From: Myxococcales bacterium
GTDB taxonomy: Bacteria; Myxococcota; UBA727; JABDBI01
Length of the DNA: 64,000 bases
Reading direction: 5' to 3'
Assembly (NCBI GenBank): GCA_023898405.1
Contig: CP060221.1
Location: 1,813,501-1,877,500 of the forward strand
The notes beneath the pieces are model-generated. The model was not told the origin of the DNA and did no database searches. It was given only the letters and a program-made list of their open reading frames with translations. Shown here in pieces: positions 32,509 through 43,400 of this stretch; position 1 is the first letter of the stretch, and every line of letters starts with the position of its first letter. The position numbers and the translations under genes are program-made.

Positions 32509-34551
32509 ATGATCAAAACTTCGAGTAAGAAAAATCGCAACATTGATCAAGATCAGTTACTCAATTGGTATAAATACGCACTATTAGCTCGCAAAATTGA
32601 CGATAAGGCAGCTCTTTATATTCGCCGGGGTATGGGGTGGAGTTATCATGCTCGCTGCTCTGGACATGAAGGTATTCAGGTAGCATTGGGCTTAGCTTTC
32701 CGTCAAAACAAAGATTTTTTATTTCCTTATTATCGGGATACGGCAACCGTTTTAGCCGCAGGCCTCAATCCTGTTGAGCTCATACTTAACGGATTATCAA
32801 AAAGTACAGATGTCGCTTCTGGCGGGCGCCATATGTCCAATCACTTTGCCAAGCCTAGTATAAATATTCAAAATGTTTCTTCGTGTACAGGTAATCACAC
32901 TCAACATGCTGTGGGTGTAGCTCGTGCCATAAAATATTATCAGGATGATGCTATAGCGTTTTGTAGCCAGGGCGAATCCTCTATGTCTGAAGGTTATTGC
33001 TATGAAGCGATTAATGGAGCTACACGCGAAAAATTGCCGGTAATTTTTGTCATACAGAATAATGGCTATGGGATTTCTGTGCCCACGAGTGAGCAATCAG
33101 CTAACACATTGATCAGTGATAATTTTCGAGGTTTTAAAAATCTAGGTATTTTTAATGCAGATGGTACGAGCTTTTTGGATAGTCATCAAAAAATGAGTGA
33201 TGCTGTCGATTTTGTACGTTCCACAGGTTGTCCAGCTCTGCTTCATGCACAATGTGTTCGTATTGGGGCTCATTCAAATTCCGACGCACAAGATCTCTAT
33301 CGCGATAAGGAAGAAATACAAAAGGCTGCCCAATCAGATCCAATCGAATTATTGAGAGCTGAAATTCTTAAAAATAAAGGTGCCGAGAAATATCTGAAAG
33401 CTCTTGAAAAAGAGTTAGATAATGAAATTGAGCAGGCATGTCAAAAGGCTGAAGAAGCGCCTGTGCCCACCCCTGATTCAGTGCATAAATTTGTTTTTGC
33501 ACAAAGTTATCAGCCACAAAAATCACAAGATGAACATGTCCCAGTCGATGCAGAACCCACCGAAAAATTGCGTGAAGCAATTAATCGTACTTTAATAGAG
33601 GAATTCCAACATAACGACCAAACTTTTTTATGGGGGCAGGATTGTGCCTCTAAGAAAAAGGGAGGTGTATTTAATCTGACCAAAGGAATGCTCGATCTCT
33701 TTGGCCCAAAACGAATTTTTAATGCTCCCATTGCCGAGGATTTTATAGTGGGTACCGCCAATGGCATGAGTCGCTATCGCTCGGATATTAGAATTGTTAT
33801 TGAGGCTGCTCAGTTTGCTGATTATGTATGGCCCGCAATGGAACAGATAGTGGAGATGGGTCATGATTATTGGCGATCCAATGGACAATTCTCTCCCAAC
33901 GTTGTTTTGCGCTTAGCATCAGGAGGCTATATTACTGGAGGTTTATATCACTCGCAAAATATTGAAGCTATCATGAGCCATTTGCCGGGGCTTAGGGTAG
34001 TAACCCCTGCTTTTGCTGAAGATGCTGCAGGGCTTTTGCGTACTGCCATTCGCTCTTTTGGGCCAACTTTTTTCCTTGAGCCAAAATATTTATATAACCG
34101 AGCAGAAGCCAGGGGACCAAAATATGGATCAGATTTTGCTCTACCCTTTGGTGTGGGAAAAGTTCGGCGGCATGGGACTGATATGAGTATTATTACCTAT
34201 GGCAATACGGTGCATATGGCGCTTCAGGTAGCCCAAGAACTTTCTGAATCAGGGCATTCTATTGAGGTTTTTGATTTACGTTCCATCAAACCACTCGATA
34301 TTGAGGGTATTAGTAAAACAGTGCGTGCCACTGGGAAAGTTCTTATTGTTCACGAAGATCATATGTTTAATGGGATTGGTAGCGAAGTTTCAGCGGTCAT
34401 TATGGAAAATTGTTTTATGGATCTTGATGCTCCTGTTCGGCGCTTAGCGGCGCTTGATATTCCCATAGGATTTTCCAAAATTCTAGAGAACGCAATTTTG
34501 CCGCAAAAAGAGAATATTAAGAAAGCTGCAATAGAACTCTTGACCTACTAA
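32509..34551 (+). CDS. 2-oxoacid dehydrogenase E1, fused alpha and beta subunits
   Basis: A 680-residue thiamine-diphosphate enzyme that decarboxylates a 2-oxoacid and acylates the lipoyl group of E2. The alpha half (residues ~15-300) has RRGMGWSYHARCSGHEGIQV and the ThDP segment QGESSMSEGYCYEAINGA...NN, where the usual GDG is GES. The beta half (~345-680) has the transketolase pyrimidine domain (LWGQDCASKKKGGVFNLTKG, FNAPIAEDFIVGTANGMS) and the C-terminal domain (LIVHEDHMFNGIGSEVSA). A fused arrangement is known for branched-chain or pyruvate-type E1 in several phyla. The substrate is not certain; no E2 or E3 gene is nearby. ATG 32509 is preferred over TTG 32491. Confidence 0.88.
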   Translation: MIKTSSKKNRNIDQDQLLNWYKYALLARKIDDKAALYIRRGMGWSYHARCSGHEGIQVALGLAFRQNKDFLFPYYRDTATVLAAGLNPVELILNGLSKSTDVASGGRHMSNHFAKPSINIQNVSSCTGNHTQHAVGVARAIKYYQDDAIAFCSQGESSMSEGYCYEAINGATREKLPVIFVIQNNGYGISVPTSEQSANTLISDNFRGFKNLGIFNADGTSFLDSHQKMSDAVDFVRSTGCPALLHAQCVRIGAHSNSDAQDLYRDKEEIQKAAQSDPIELLRAEILKNKGAEKYLKALEKELDNEIEQACQKAEEAPVPTPDSVHKFVFAQSYQPQKSQDEHVPVDAEPTEKLREAINRTLIEEFQHNDQTFLWGQDCASKKKGGVFNLTKGMLDLFGPKRIFNAPIAEDFIVGTANGMSRYRSDIRIVIEAAQFADYVWPAMEQIVEMGHDYWRSNGQFSPNVVLRLASGGYITGGLYHSQNIEAIMSHLPGLRVVTPAFAEDAAGLLRTAIRSFGPTFFLEPKYLYNRAEARGPKYGSDFALPFGVGKVRRHGTDMSIITYGNTVHMALQVAQELSESGHSIEVFDLRSIKPLDIEGISKTVRATGKVLIVHEDHMFNGIGSEVSAVIMENCFMDLDAPVRRLAALDIPIGFSKILENAILPQKENIKKAAIELLTY

Positions 34552-34902
34552 TTATATTTATCCTAAGTTTGATTACTGGAACTTTTAACCTAGAAAAAAA
34601 TGGTAAAAGTTCCACAGAAAAATAAGCGTTAAATGATTAAATAAAACAATTTTTAAAGTTTGGATGTTTATAGTAAATAACATTCCTTGTTTTGTGCTGC
34701 TTTTATTGTTGAATTTAATTTAAAAAAGCAAAAATTAATGTAAAAAATTTTTAAGAGCGATTGACTAAAAGTATGGGTCGTGGGTAGTTCTAGATAATCA
34801 AAAAAATTCAAAAGATGAGTTTTTAGGCATGTGTTTTAGTCAGCAAAGGCACAACTAGTATTCTTTTGGTGGCGAAGATAAAAATCATTCGGGGAAAATA
34901 TT
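34552..34902. other. Intergenic upstream of nrdJ; inverted repeat at 34578-34613
   Basis: GGAACTTTTAACC (34578-34590) and GGTAAAAGTTCC (34602-34613) form a hairpin with one bulge, placed 27 bases after the dehydrogenase stop, but no T run follows. No cobalamin riboswitch motif and no NrdR box are seen before the B12-dependent reductase gene. The rest is AT-rich and featureless. Confidence 0.5.
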
Positions 34903-37752
34903 ATGGAAGCTTTTGTGGCAGAAGAATCAAATTTCGGTGCAGATAAAATGGGTGAGGAAACAAAAATAACGATAGAAGTTCAGGGGAAGGCGCTAAAAGT
35001 AAAAAGGCATTTTACTAAGGAAGGCATTGATCCCATGAGTGAGGAGGCTGGGGTAATATTTGAAAAGCGAGACGCTGTGATAAGCGGGATCAATGGGGAA
35101 GTAATTTTTGAGCAAAAAGATGTAGAAGTTCCCAAAACCTGGTCGATGACAGCCACCAATATTGTGGTGAATAAATATTTCAGAGGTAAACCAGGTACCA
35201 AATCACGCGAATCTTCAGTGCGTCAACTCATATCACGCGTGGCTGATACCATTACGGCTTGGGGTGCTAAGTCTAAATATTTTTCAACCAAAGCTTGCGA
35301 GCAAAGTTTCCATGATGAGCTAACCCATCTTCTCGTTAATCAAAAAATGGCCTTTAACTCGCCTGTATGGTTTAACGTGGGCGTTGAAGCCCATCCGCAG
35401 TGTTCGGCTTGTTTTATAAATTCTGTTGAAGATACTATGGATTCAATTTTATCTTTGGCTAAAACCGAAGGAATGTTGTTCAAATATGGCAGTGGAACCG
35501 GCACTAATTTTTCCACCATCAGAGGCAAGAAAGAAAGTTTAGCTGGAGGCGGAGAAGCTTCAGGTCCTGTTTCTTTTATGCGAGGTTTTGATTCCTTTGC
35601 TGGTGTTATTAAGTCAGGTGGCAAAACCAGGCGCGCTGCAAAAATGGTTATCCTTAATGTCGATCACCCTGATATCGAAGAATTTATTTCTTGTAAAGTT
35701 AAAGAAGAAGCCAAGGCCCATGCTCTTATCGATGCAGGCTATGATGCAGGCTTTAATGTTCCTGGTGGTGCTTATGATTCGGTGATGTTCCAAAATGCCA
35801 ACCACTCTGTTCGAGTAAATGATAAATTTATGAATGCACTTGAACAGCACACAGATTACACAACCAATTCAGTTGTGGATAAAAAGCCATTAGAAAAACT
35901 TTCAGCAGATAAAATCTGGGAAGAAATCGCACGATCAGCTTGGCAGTGCGGCGATCCTGGGCTGCAATTTGATGATGTTATCAATCAATATCATACCTGC
36001 AAAAATACAGCCCGCATCAATGCATCGAATCCTTGCAGCGAATACATGTTTTTAGATGATTCGGCCTGTAATTTAGCTTCCATCAATCTTTTAAAATTTC
36101 TTAACCAAGATGGCACATTTGATGTTGGAGGTTTTGAACATGCTGTAGCGCTCACAATTTTAGCTCAAGAAATTTTTGTGGATCATGCATCATATCCGAC
36201 CAAAAAAATTGAAGAAAACAGCCATAAGTTTCGTCCGCTAGGATTGGGTTATGCCAACTTGGGAGCTTTACTTATGAGCTTAGGGCTGGCTTATGATTCC
36301 GATCAAGGAAGAGCTGTCGCGGCAGCCATAACGGCGCTTATGGGAGGATATGCTTATAAAACTTCGGCGGTGATCGCTCATGCAATGAAAGCATTTGCAG
36401 GATATAACGAAAACAAAGATTCATTTTTGGACGTGATGTCCCTCCATCAAAAAGGGCTCAAACGATCAGAATTTGATTATTTGCCCAAAAATTTAAAACC
36501 CGTTTTTCAAGCTGCTAAAAAATCATGGAGTGATGTAATTTCTTTAGGAAAGACCTACGGCTTTAAAAATGCTCAGGTGACAGTTCTCGCTCCGACAGGG
36601 ACCATCGGTTTTATGATGGATTGTGATACTACCGGCATTGAGCCAGATATTGCCTTGGTAAAATACAAAAAGCTTGTTGGTGGTGGACTTATCAAAATTG
36701 TTAATAACACAGCCTCACGAGCCCTGGATCAACTCGGATATACTCAAGCCCAAAAAGCCCATATACTTGCCTATATCGAAAAAAATGACACTATCGAAAA
36801 TGCACCCGATTTAAAAGCTGAACACTTAGCTGTTTTTGACTGCGCTTTTAAACCGCAAAATGGCATCAGAAGTATTCAGCCAATGGCGCACGTCAAGATG
36901 ATGGCGGCAGTACAGCCTTTTTTGAGTGGCGCCATCTCCAAGACGGTAAATATGCCGCAAGAATCGACGGTGGAGGACGTTGAGCACATCCATTTTGAAG
37001 CTTGGAAACGAGGATTAAAAGCACTGGCAATCTATCGTGACGGCTGTAAGAGAAGTCAGCCTCTTTCGGTAAGTATCGAAAAAAATAAAGATAATGTGAG
37101 TGGTCCAGCTTTACCCGTGGCAAATTTTAAACCTTTGACGCTCGAAGACCTGATTGCAGCCGCCAAAGGAATGAATGCCAACGATGAGCTAGGACAAAAG
37201 CTCGGTATGGTAAAACGCAGACGTTTACCAGTTGAACGCTCAGCACTTACCCATAAATTTTCCATCGGAGGACATGAAGGCTACCTAACGGTAGGATTAT
37301 TTGAAGATGGCAGTCCTGGAGAATTATTTTGCACTATGGCGAAAGAGGGGAGCACCATCAGTGGCTTAATGGATGTTTTTGCCACAGCAATAAGTTTAGC
37401 CCTGCAATATGGTGTGCCAGTCAAAGTGTTGGTTGAGAAATTTTCGCACACACGTTTTGAGCCCAGCGGTTTTACCAAGAATTCAGAGATCCCCATGGCG
37501 AGCAGTGTGTGCGACTATATCTTTAGATGGATGGGTTTGAAATTTCTTAAAAGCAGTGAACGTCCCGAATGGCTACAGGCAGCGCAAGCAGAATTGTTTT
37601 CTGATGAATCGGAAAAATCTCAGGAAAAAAATCCATCACCCTACATGATGCAGCCAGACGCGCCGCCATGCCAATATTGCGGAAGTATTATGGCGCGAAA
37701 TGGCTCGTGCTACCGATGTGCCAACTGTGGATCGACTTCAGGTTGCAGTTGA
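34903..37752 (+). CDS. nrdJ: Vitamin B12-dependent ribonucleotide reductase (class II)
   Basis: A 949-residue enzyme that reduces ribonucleotides using adenosylcobalamin to make a thiyl radical. The N-terminal region has FNSPVWFNVG and HPQCSACFINSVEDTMDSI. The active-site block is SNPCSEYMFLDDSACNLASI around residue 376, with the catalytic Cys in NPCSE, and substrate-loop motifs are VLAPTGTIGFMMDCDTTGIE and KTVNMPQ. The C-terminal TSCPD domain (LFCTMAKEGSTISGLMDVFA) is followed by a Cys-rich tail (CQYCG, CYRCANCGSTSGCS) that includes the mobile redox pair. Full-length for the long NrdJ class. GGGG precedes the ATG and an intrinsic terminator follows. Confidence 0.96.
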   Translation: MEAFVAEESNFGADKMGEETKITIEVQGKALKVKRHFTKEGIDPMSEEAGVIFEKRDAVISGINGEVIFEQKDVEVPKTWSMTATNIVVNKYFRGKPGTKSRESSVRQLISRVADTITAWGAKSKYFSTKACEQSFHDELTHLLVNQKMAFNSPVWFNVGVEAHPQCSACFINSVEDTMDSILSLAKTEGMLFKYGSGTGTNFSTIRGKKESLAGGGEASGPVSFMRGFDSFAGVIKSGGKTRRAAKMVILNVDHPDIEEFISCKVKEEAKAHALIDAGYDAGFNVPGGAYDSVMFQNANHSVRVNDKFMNALEQHTDYTTNSVVDKKPLEKLSADKIWEEIARSAWQCGDPGLQFDDVINQYHTCKNTARINASNPCSEYMFLDDSACNLASINLLKFLNQDGTFDVGGFEHAVALTILAQEIFVDHASYPTKKIEENSHKFRPLGLGYANLGALLMSLGLAYDSDQGRAVAAAITALMGGYAYKTSAVIAHAMKAFAGYNENKDSFLDVMSLHQKGLKRSEFDYLPKNLKPVFQAAKKSWSDVISLGKTYGFKNAQVTVLAPTGTIGFMMDCDTTGIEPDIALVKYKKLVGGGLIKIVNNTASRALDQLGYTQAQKAHILAYIEKNDTIENAPDLKAEHLAVFDCAFKPQNGIRSIQPMAHVKMMAAVQPFLSGAISKTVNMPQESTVEDVEHIHFEAWKRGLKALAIYRDGCKRSQPLSVSIEKNKDNVSGPALPVANFKPLTLEDLIAAAKGMNANDELGQKLGMVKRRRLPVERSALTHKFSIGGHEGYLTVGLFEDGSPGELFCTMAKEGSTISGLMDVFATAISLALQYGVPVKVLVEKFSHTRFEPSGFTKNSEIPMASSVCDYIFRWMGLKFLKSSERPEWLQAAQAELFSDESEKSQEKNPSPYMMQPDAPPCQYCGSIMARNGSCYRCANCGSTSGCS

Positions 37753-37783
37753 TCTATCAATAATAATCTTGATTGCCAAAAAA

Positions 37784-37808
37784 TCCCCGCAAGCATCGCG
37801 GGGGTTTT
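37784..37808 (+). terminator. Intrinsic terminator of nrdJ
   Basis: CCCCGC (37785-37790) pairs with GCGGGG (37798-37803), 7-base loop, followed by a G and TTTT. It lies 33 bases after the nrdJ stop codon. Confidence 0.85.
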
Positions 37809-37822
37809 AGCAATTATCTGTC

Positions 37823-39338
37823 TAACCTGAGTTTCGTTCTCATGATTGATCACATCTTTTTGTTGACAAGATAGATTCGGCGATTTGGTAACCTTTATAC
37901 ATAGCATAAAGTTCTCTAAGCCCTCGCCATAAGACTAGCCATCCAGGAGGACCGTTATATTTAATGTGTCCTCCCAACCTTGCTATTTGCCTTAAAACTT
38001 CATCGACAGTAAGCAATGATTCCGCGGTATAATTTTGCAGCATAGCTAATAATGGAGGCGGTATATAAAGTTCTGGTGAGCTATTTGCTTCATTTGCTTT
38101 ATTGCGTAGCCGCAGGAGAAACCAGGCTATTGGTATAAAGACTCCCAAACAATTTTTCAGGCTGTGAAAGCTTTCTAACTGTCTTTTTTCATATGAGCAT
38201 CCAGTTTTAAGGACTTTAAAGTATTCTTCTATGACCCAACGTGAGCAATAGCATTCGATAATCTTTTCGATATCTTGGCGCGAAGCGATTGGTTCTTGAG
38301 TGAGTAAAATCCATTCAATAGGCTTTTCATCTTTAGGCGGATTTCGCTCTAGAATAAGAACAGCATTTATATCTAAAGATAATGCATATTTTTTATCTAC
38401 ACAGTTTGATCTTTTTAATGTAATTTGTTTTGCTTTAATATCTACTATCGTATTGCGGGCATCTCTTTTAACAAGCCTTTTATTATTAGCCCCGCCGGAT
38501 TTTTTATTTCTTCTAGAAAGATGTATTTCTTTAGAAAACAATCTGCTTTCTTCTGCAAATTCCTCGCGTAAATGCTTGCCGTTTACAAGGGCGCGGTCAT
38601 AGCAGCCCCTAACAATAAATCGATGTTCTTTGTTCGATAAATCAGCAAGCAAAGCATAACTATCTGTTTCACTATCGCATACGTGGATTGCATTTTTAGC
38701 GCTTTCGCTGAGTTTAGAAATGCTATCGATTGCGTCATTCCATCTTTGTTTTTCCGATGGCAGGCGACGAGACTGAGTCTGTGTAAGAATCCCTTTTTTT
38801 CTGAGTGCATAAGGACTGATTTTTTCACCGCGCTTAAAACAATGCAACCCCAATGTACCTAATGGTTCTCTATCTGACGCAGAAATAGCTAAACTGAAAT
38901 GACCAAAGAAGCTTGCACTTTTACCTAGTGAGGTTGTTCCAAGGTCTCGTCTCTTTCCTGAAAATACAAACTCACTCGAATCATGCGCAATAATAATATC
39001 ATTATTCTTATTGCACATACGCTTTAAAGTAGCTTGTTTGTGCGGTTCTAAAATGTCTTTTATTTCTATGTAAGGATTTTCCACAAACCGATAGAACCCC
39101 TCTAATTCTGCCGAACTCCCAAATGCCTCAGGAAAAGATTTCTCTGGACTTTCAATAACCGAGCTAACAATTGATAAAAGGCGCTTAGTTAAGCGCTTAT
39201 CACCAAGATTTGATTCTATAAATTCTGTTCTTATATGATTCATTGAAAAACTTGATCACATCAAATTAAACTTGAAAATGCTTAAACGACTTTGTCAACA
39301 AAAAGATGTGATCAATCATGAGAACGAAACTCAGGTTA
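37823..39338 (-). mobile_element. IS4-family (Tn5-like) element with 47-bp perfect inverted repeats
   Basis: Bases 37823-37869 and 39292-39338 are exact inverted copies of 47 bases (ends TAACCTGAGTTTCG...). The element encloses one transposase gene. To its right is the 5' part of an IS5-family element cut off at the junction; its left neighbour is the nrdJ terminator region. No target duplication is obvious, so insertion was probably followed by a deletion that removed the rest of the IS5 copy. Confidence 0.88.
37840..39243 (-). CDS. IS4-family transposase (Tn5-like)
   Basis: A 467-residue transposase. The N-terminal DNA-binding region is the Tn5-type FIESNLGDKRLTKRLLSI and FPEAFGSSAELEGFYRF. 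The catalytic residues are in IIAHDSSEFVFSG (Asp), IHVCDSETDSYALL (Asp) and the YREK-like WVIEEYFKVLKTGCSYEKRQ (Glu). The C-terminal dimerisation region follows. The end of the gene lies inside the left inverted repeat. No frameshift is present. Confidence 0.92.
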   Translation of the reverse strand: MNHIRTEFIESNLGDKRLTKRLLSIVSSVIESPEKSFPEAFGSSAELEGFYRFVENPYIEIKDILEPHKQATLKRMCNKNNDIIIAHDSSEFVFSGKRRDLGTTSLGKSASFFGHFSLAISASDREPLGTLGLHCFKRGEKISPYALRKKGILTQTQSRRLPSEKQRWNDAIDSISKLSESAKNAIHVCDSETDSYALLADLSNKEHRFIVRGCYDRALVNGKHLREEFAEESRLFSKEIHLSRRNKKSGGANNKRLVKRDARNTIVDIKAKQITLKRSNCVDKKYALSLDINAVLILERNPPKDEKPIEWILLTQEPIASRQDIEKIIECYCSRWVIEEYFKVLKTGCSYEKRQLESFHSLKNCLGVFIPIAWFLLRLRNKANEANSSPELYIPPPLLAMLQNYTAESLLTVDEVLRQIARLGGHIKYNGPPGWLVLWRGLRELYAMYKGYQIAESILSTKRCDQS

Positions 39339-39541
39339 ACTATGCTTCGAAGGCTATACACACGAGGTCTGCCTCGTTTTGCATAGGCAGGGAAAATCAG
39401 TTCTATTACTTTCCAGGCAACATCAGACAAACAGGTTTCATACAAGCACGACATGATATTTCCTTTCAAAAAGATTTTTACGTCATACTTTTGTCACAGC
39501 GATATTGAACCAGAATTGCCAAATTGATTTTTTTACAGCTT
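39339..39541 (-). pseudogene. Truncated IS5-family element (5' end of transposase and one inverted repeat)
   Basis: Reading the minus strand, MSCLYETCLSDVAWKVIELI and PAYAKRGRPRVYSLRSIV match the first ~40 residues of the complete IS5 transposase at 15.6-16.4 kb, and the outer end carries the inverted repeat (CCAAATTGATTTTTTTACAG...). The remainder of the gene is missing where the IS4-family element begins. Confidence 0.85.
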
Positions 39542-39658
39542 CTTAAAGAGAGCTTTTTTCAAAAAGTTTTTTTTACGATAGAAAAAAATCAAGTGTTTTG
39601 TTACACAGCTGTTCCTTAGATTTTTTAGGACCATTTCCGAGTTTTGTGTTACATCGTT

Positions 39659-40414
39659 TTAAATTAAAATTACTTCATCGTGAAAAATATTTAACAACCT
39701 TTGTAATGAGTTGGCGGTAAAAAAATGGCCACCATCAAGTAGATGATAGGTAAATTCTCCATATGTCATCTCTGACCATAAATCTATGGTATTGGAATCA
39801 AGAAATGGATCGGAATTACCAAAAAAACCCGTCATTGGTATGTTGCATGGTGATACCGGAAAGCTTTGCCATGATTTATAAACGTGATAGTCAAATCTAA
39901 TGCGATCGATTATGTCTTTTATTACTATATCGATGTGCTGATCAAAGATATTATTTTTGGTTAGGTTAAATTCATGAGCCATCCAGTTATCATCAGCAGA
40001 CAGAAAATGAGAAATATCATGCACAATAAACTGTATAGGCGCTAAGGCGCTGGCAATAAAAATTTTCTTTACAGTTTCAGCAAGTCCTAAATTTTCGAGC
40101 TTACAACCTGTTTGAAAAGCAATTTGTGCTCCTAAGGACATACCGAAAAGACTGCCCGGTAGAGAGTGCTCGCTGTATGTTTTTTCAATAAAAGTTATTA
40201 TTTCATTTAACCATTGATCGGCGCAGATTAAATTAGAGTTTGCTAAAGTCTGTGGCTGTCGGTTAGGAAATTCTGCTACCCACACCTCCACATCGTGAAG
40301 TCTTCGCCAAAAAAAATAATCAAGACGAGAACCACCTACATGATGAAAGCACAAAACCCAGCCCTTAGAGCAGGAAGGTTGGTGAATCTTATGAAAAGTT
40401 AGGTTATTCATCAA
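39659..40414 (-). CDS. Type II thioesterase of the polyketide cluster
   Basis: A 251-residue alpha/beta hydrolase of the PKS/NRPS thioesterase family. Landmarks are the N-terminal LCFHHVGGSRLDYFFWRRL (the 'FPxAGG' region), the nucleophile elbow LFGMSLGAQIAF (Ser93), the acid-loop segment GFFGNSDPFLD and the catalytic His in LLDGGHFF. Stand-alone thioesterases release products or clear stalled chains from carrier proteins. Here no integrated thioesterase exists in the synthase, so this enzyme may release the final product. Its start overlaps the synthase stop by four bases. Confidence 0.87.
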   Translation of the reverse strand: MMNNLTFHKIHQPSCSKGWVLCFHHVGGSRLDYFFWRRLHDVEVWVAEFPNRQPQTLANSNLICADQWLNEIITFIEKTYSEHSLPGSLFGMSLGAQIAFQTGCKLENLGLAETVKKIFIASALAPIQFIVHDISHFLSADDNWMAHEFNLTKNNIFDQHIDIVIKDIIDRIRFDYHVYKSWQSFPVSPCNIPMTGFFGNSDPFLDSNTIDLWSEMTYGEFTYHLLDGGHFFTANSLQRLLNIFHDEVILI

Positions 40415-43400
40415 TCGCGTGAATTTTTTAATGAAGTCATTTTATCAATTGTTAAAGCCACTTCTAAAAGTGAAGAATCTATAAGATCACTGATATTTAG
40501 TTTATGGCCAAAATGAATTTCTATGTCTCTCGCTATTTGAGTCGCCATGATAGAGTCTCCGCCCAAATCGTCGTATAGTCTGGCTTCTACCTCCATTTGA
40601 CGATATCCAAGATGCTTACTCCATATTTTTGCCACCAAGATTAAATTTTCTGATGCTTGTGAGTGTTTATTACCTACAAGTTCGACCTCAATTTCTTCTA
40701 AGGATATTTTCGGAGTAGGAGCCTGTTGTTTTGGATCCAGCATGGAGATAATATCTTCTCCTAATTCATAGCCGTAGGATGCAAGCTCTTTCACCAACTG
40801 GCCCATTTTATAATTAATCTCTCCAATCAGTCCGTGCCTTGATTTAGAAGCAATCATTCTGTGCATCTGTTCAATTGCATCGTCACATAAAATAGCTTTA
40901 AAACTTGTATCAACATTGGTTTTTGCATCTTTAGCCATACCAATGTCTTTAAAGGCAACCCAAGCCAAAGAACAAATGTGGTTAAAAGCGAGATTATCCT
41001 TATAGCTTAATGCTAAGCCATCCATAAAATTATTGGCCATGCTGTAGCTCGATTGACCCACGCTGGGAAAATATGAAGCGACAGATGAAAAGAGCGCAAC
41101 AAATGAGTTTTTTATATTTGCATTAGACAAAGCTTTTATTAGATTTTTTGTTTGATAAATCTTAGGGTCTAATACTTTATCAAAATCATTATCATTTTCA
41201 TGTGCCAAAAGATGGGCACTGGGAACTCCTGCGAGATGATAGATGCCATTAATGGCACCATATTTATCATTAATTTCGGAAAACAAAGTTTCCCAATCCT
41301 GCTGGAGACCATAAAAGTTGGTTTTGATAACAGTTCTATGATTGCTTAAAACAGAAGAAAAAGTTTCACGATAGTGAGAGCGAATTCTGCCGTGGCGACT
41401 CAATAAAATAACTTGCGCAGACCATTTTTCCATCAAATAGTTAGCTAAGCTTAAGCCGATACCACCCAAGCCACCAGAGATTATGTAGACACCAGAGTGT
41501 GTTAGGCAATCCTTTGCTTTTGCTTCTGGTGAAAGTGCTAATCCAGTAAAAACTCTTTTATAAGCGGCATCTTTGTAGAGATAGCTAAATAATGTTTGAT
41601 TATTGCTTTTTAAAAATTTCGCTACGGAATCTAGGTGTTCAGCATAGTGACGGTCAACCAACTGTACATTTAATTTGGTTTCCTTCGCTAAACTTATAGC
41701 TAATCCATGAATCATTCTTTGCACTGGATCGATAAAATCTTCATCTATAGGCTTACTGCCTGCCTGAGTTGCTATCGCAAGGGAAATAAAACCTGAAAGT
41801 TTATTCAGAGATTTAGCAAATAAACGTAAGTTTTTAGCTTGTAAAAGATCATATTCTCCGGGTTTGCTCATTTCACCACACCAGACTATCTGGAGCTTAT
41901 CGGTATTACCGTTTATTTCTTTAATTAGTTCTTCAAACTGTTGCCAAGGTTTTGCGGCTATTATTTTATATCCAGCCGAAATGAATATTTTTTTTGTTTG
42001 TTCTAAGTGACGTTCACTTGCCAGCAAAGCAACAGTAGTGGTTTTTTCTGGGCTATTAATGTTCTCGAAATCTTTCAACTCAAGATATTTTTTATATACG
42101 TAGTGATGATGAAACTTATTTTTTTCGCGAATCTTTTCTTCATAGAGTGGATCAAAGCTCACCCAAGCTCTTTGTTCATGAAAATGATAAGTTGGGATAG
42201 GAACTCGCCTACAGAGTTGCTCGTTGAAATGAGCTTGCCATTCAATATTTTCTCCTTGAACATAGGATAAAGCAATTTCGGAAATTTCTCCTGCTGATTT
42301 ACCCAACACACAACCTTCTATTTTTTCTTTTTTCGACAATTGTGCATAAATTAGATTTTTAGCTTCTATCCAGTTTTTTGCCAGTACTGCAAAACGATAG
42401 TTATAATGGCTTCGTCCTATCCTGGAGGTATGGCAAATATCCTGAAATGAGAATAAATTGCGCGGTAGATAACTGAGATAGTCTTTCAGTAAACCCACTA
42501 GAGAGTCATGAGATTTTGCTGAAATAACCAACAAATCAGTATGCTCATTGCAGGGGACATTGGATTCATAAGAGTTATCATCATTTCTTATTAAAACATG
42601 AGCATTGGTGCCACTCATGCCAAAGGAATTGATGCCTGCATATCTAACTTCCTCTGGCCAATCTTCGACATCTTTTCCAACATAAAATGGTGTGTTAGCA
42701 AAATTTATTTGGTAGTTAGGAATTTTAAAATTACAAATAGGAAATTTCTTTTTGAAGTAGACGGAAAGGGCAGTTTTAATCAAACTAGGAATTCCTGATG
42801 CTTCGTAAAGATGACCGATATTTCCTTTAACTGAACTAAGATAACAAAACTGCTTGTCATTGGTGTGGCTAGTGAATGCTTTGCTTAAGGCTGCAACTTC
42901 TATGGGGTCTCCCACTTTTGTTCCCGTACCATGTGCCTCAAGAAAGCTAATTTGTTTGGCATTTACCGAAGATTTACCCCAGGTTTTTACTACAACATTT
43001 TCTTGTGAATGAGGATTGGGGGCGGCTAATCCAAGACTGCGACCATCCTGGTTTGTACTGCTAGCTTCTATGATGCAGTAGATAAAATCCTGATCTTTTC
43101 TCGCTAGGTGCAAGGGCTTTAGATATAAAGCACCGACTCCTTCTCCAATACCAACTCCGTTTGCTGAAGCATCGAATGGTTTGCTTTCAAAATCAGGCGA
43201 TTCTATAGCGATACTTTGCCCATTTACTAAAAGTGGCGCCAGCATAATTTTGACACCACCTACGATAGCTCCTGTTATACTTTTATTTTGAATAGCCTGT
43301 ACTGCTAAATCGAGCGCAGTCATTACTGAAGAACAGGCAGTGTCAATGCAAAGAGCAGGGCCCTTTAGATCTAGAAAATAGGAAATCCTTGAAGCAATGA

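Noticed and set aside
34578..34613. Rho-independent terminator after the E1 gene
   Set aside because: The hairpin is present but has no T run on either side.
34552..34902. Cobalamin riboswitch or NrdR box before nrdJ
   Set aside because: No B12-box core and no NrdR-type palindrome could be found in the leader.
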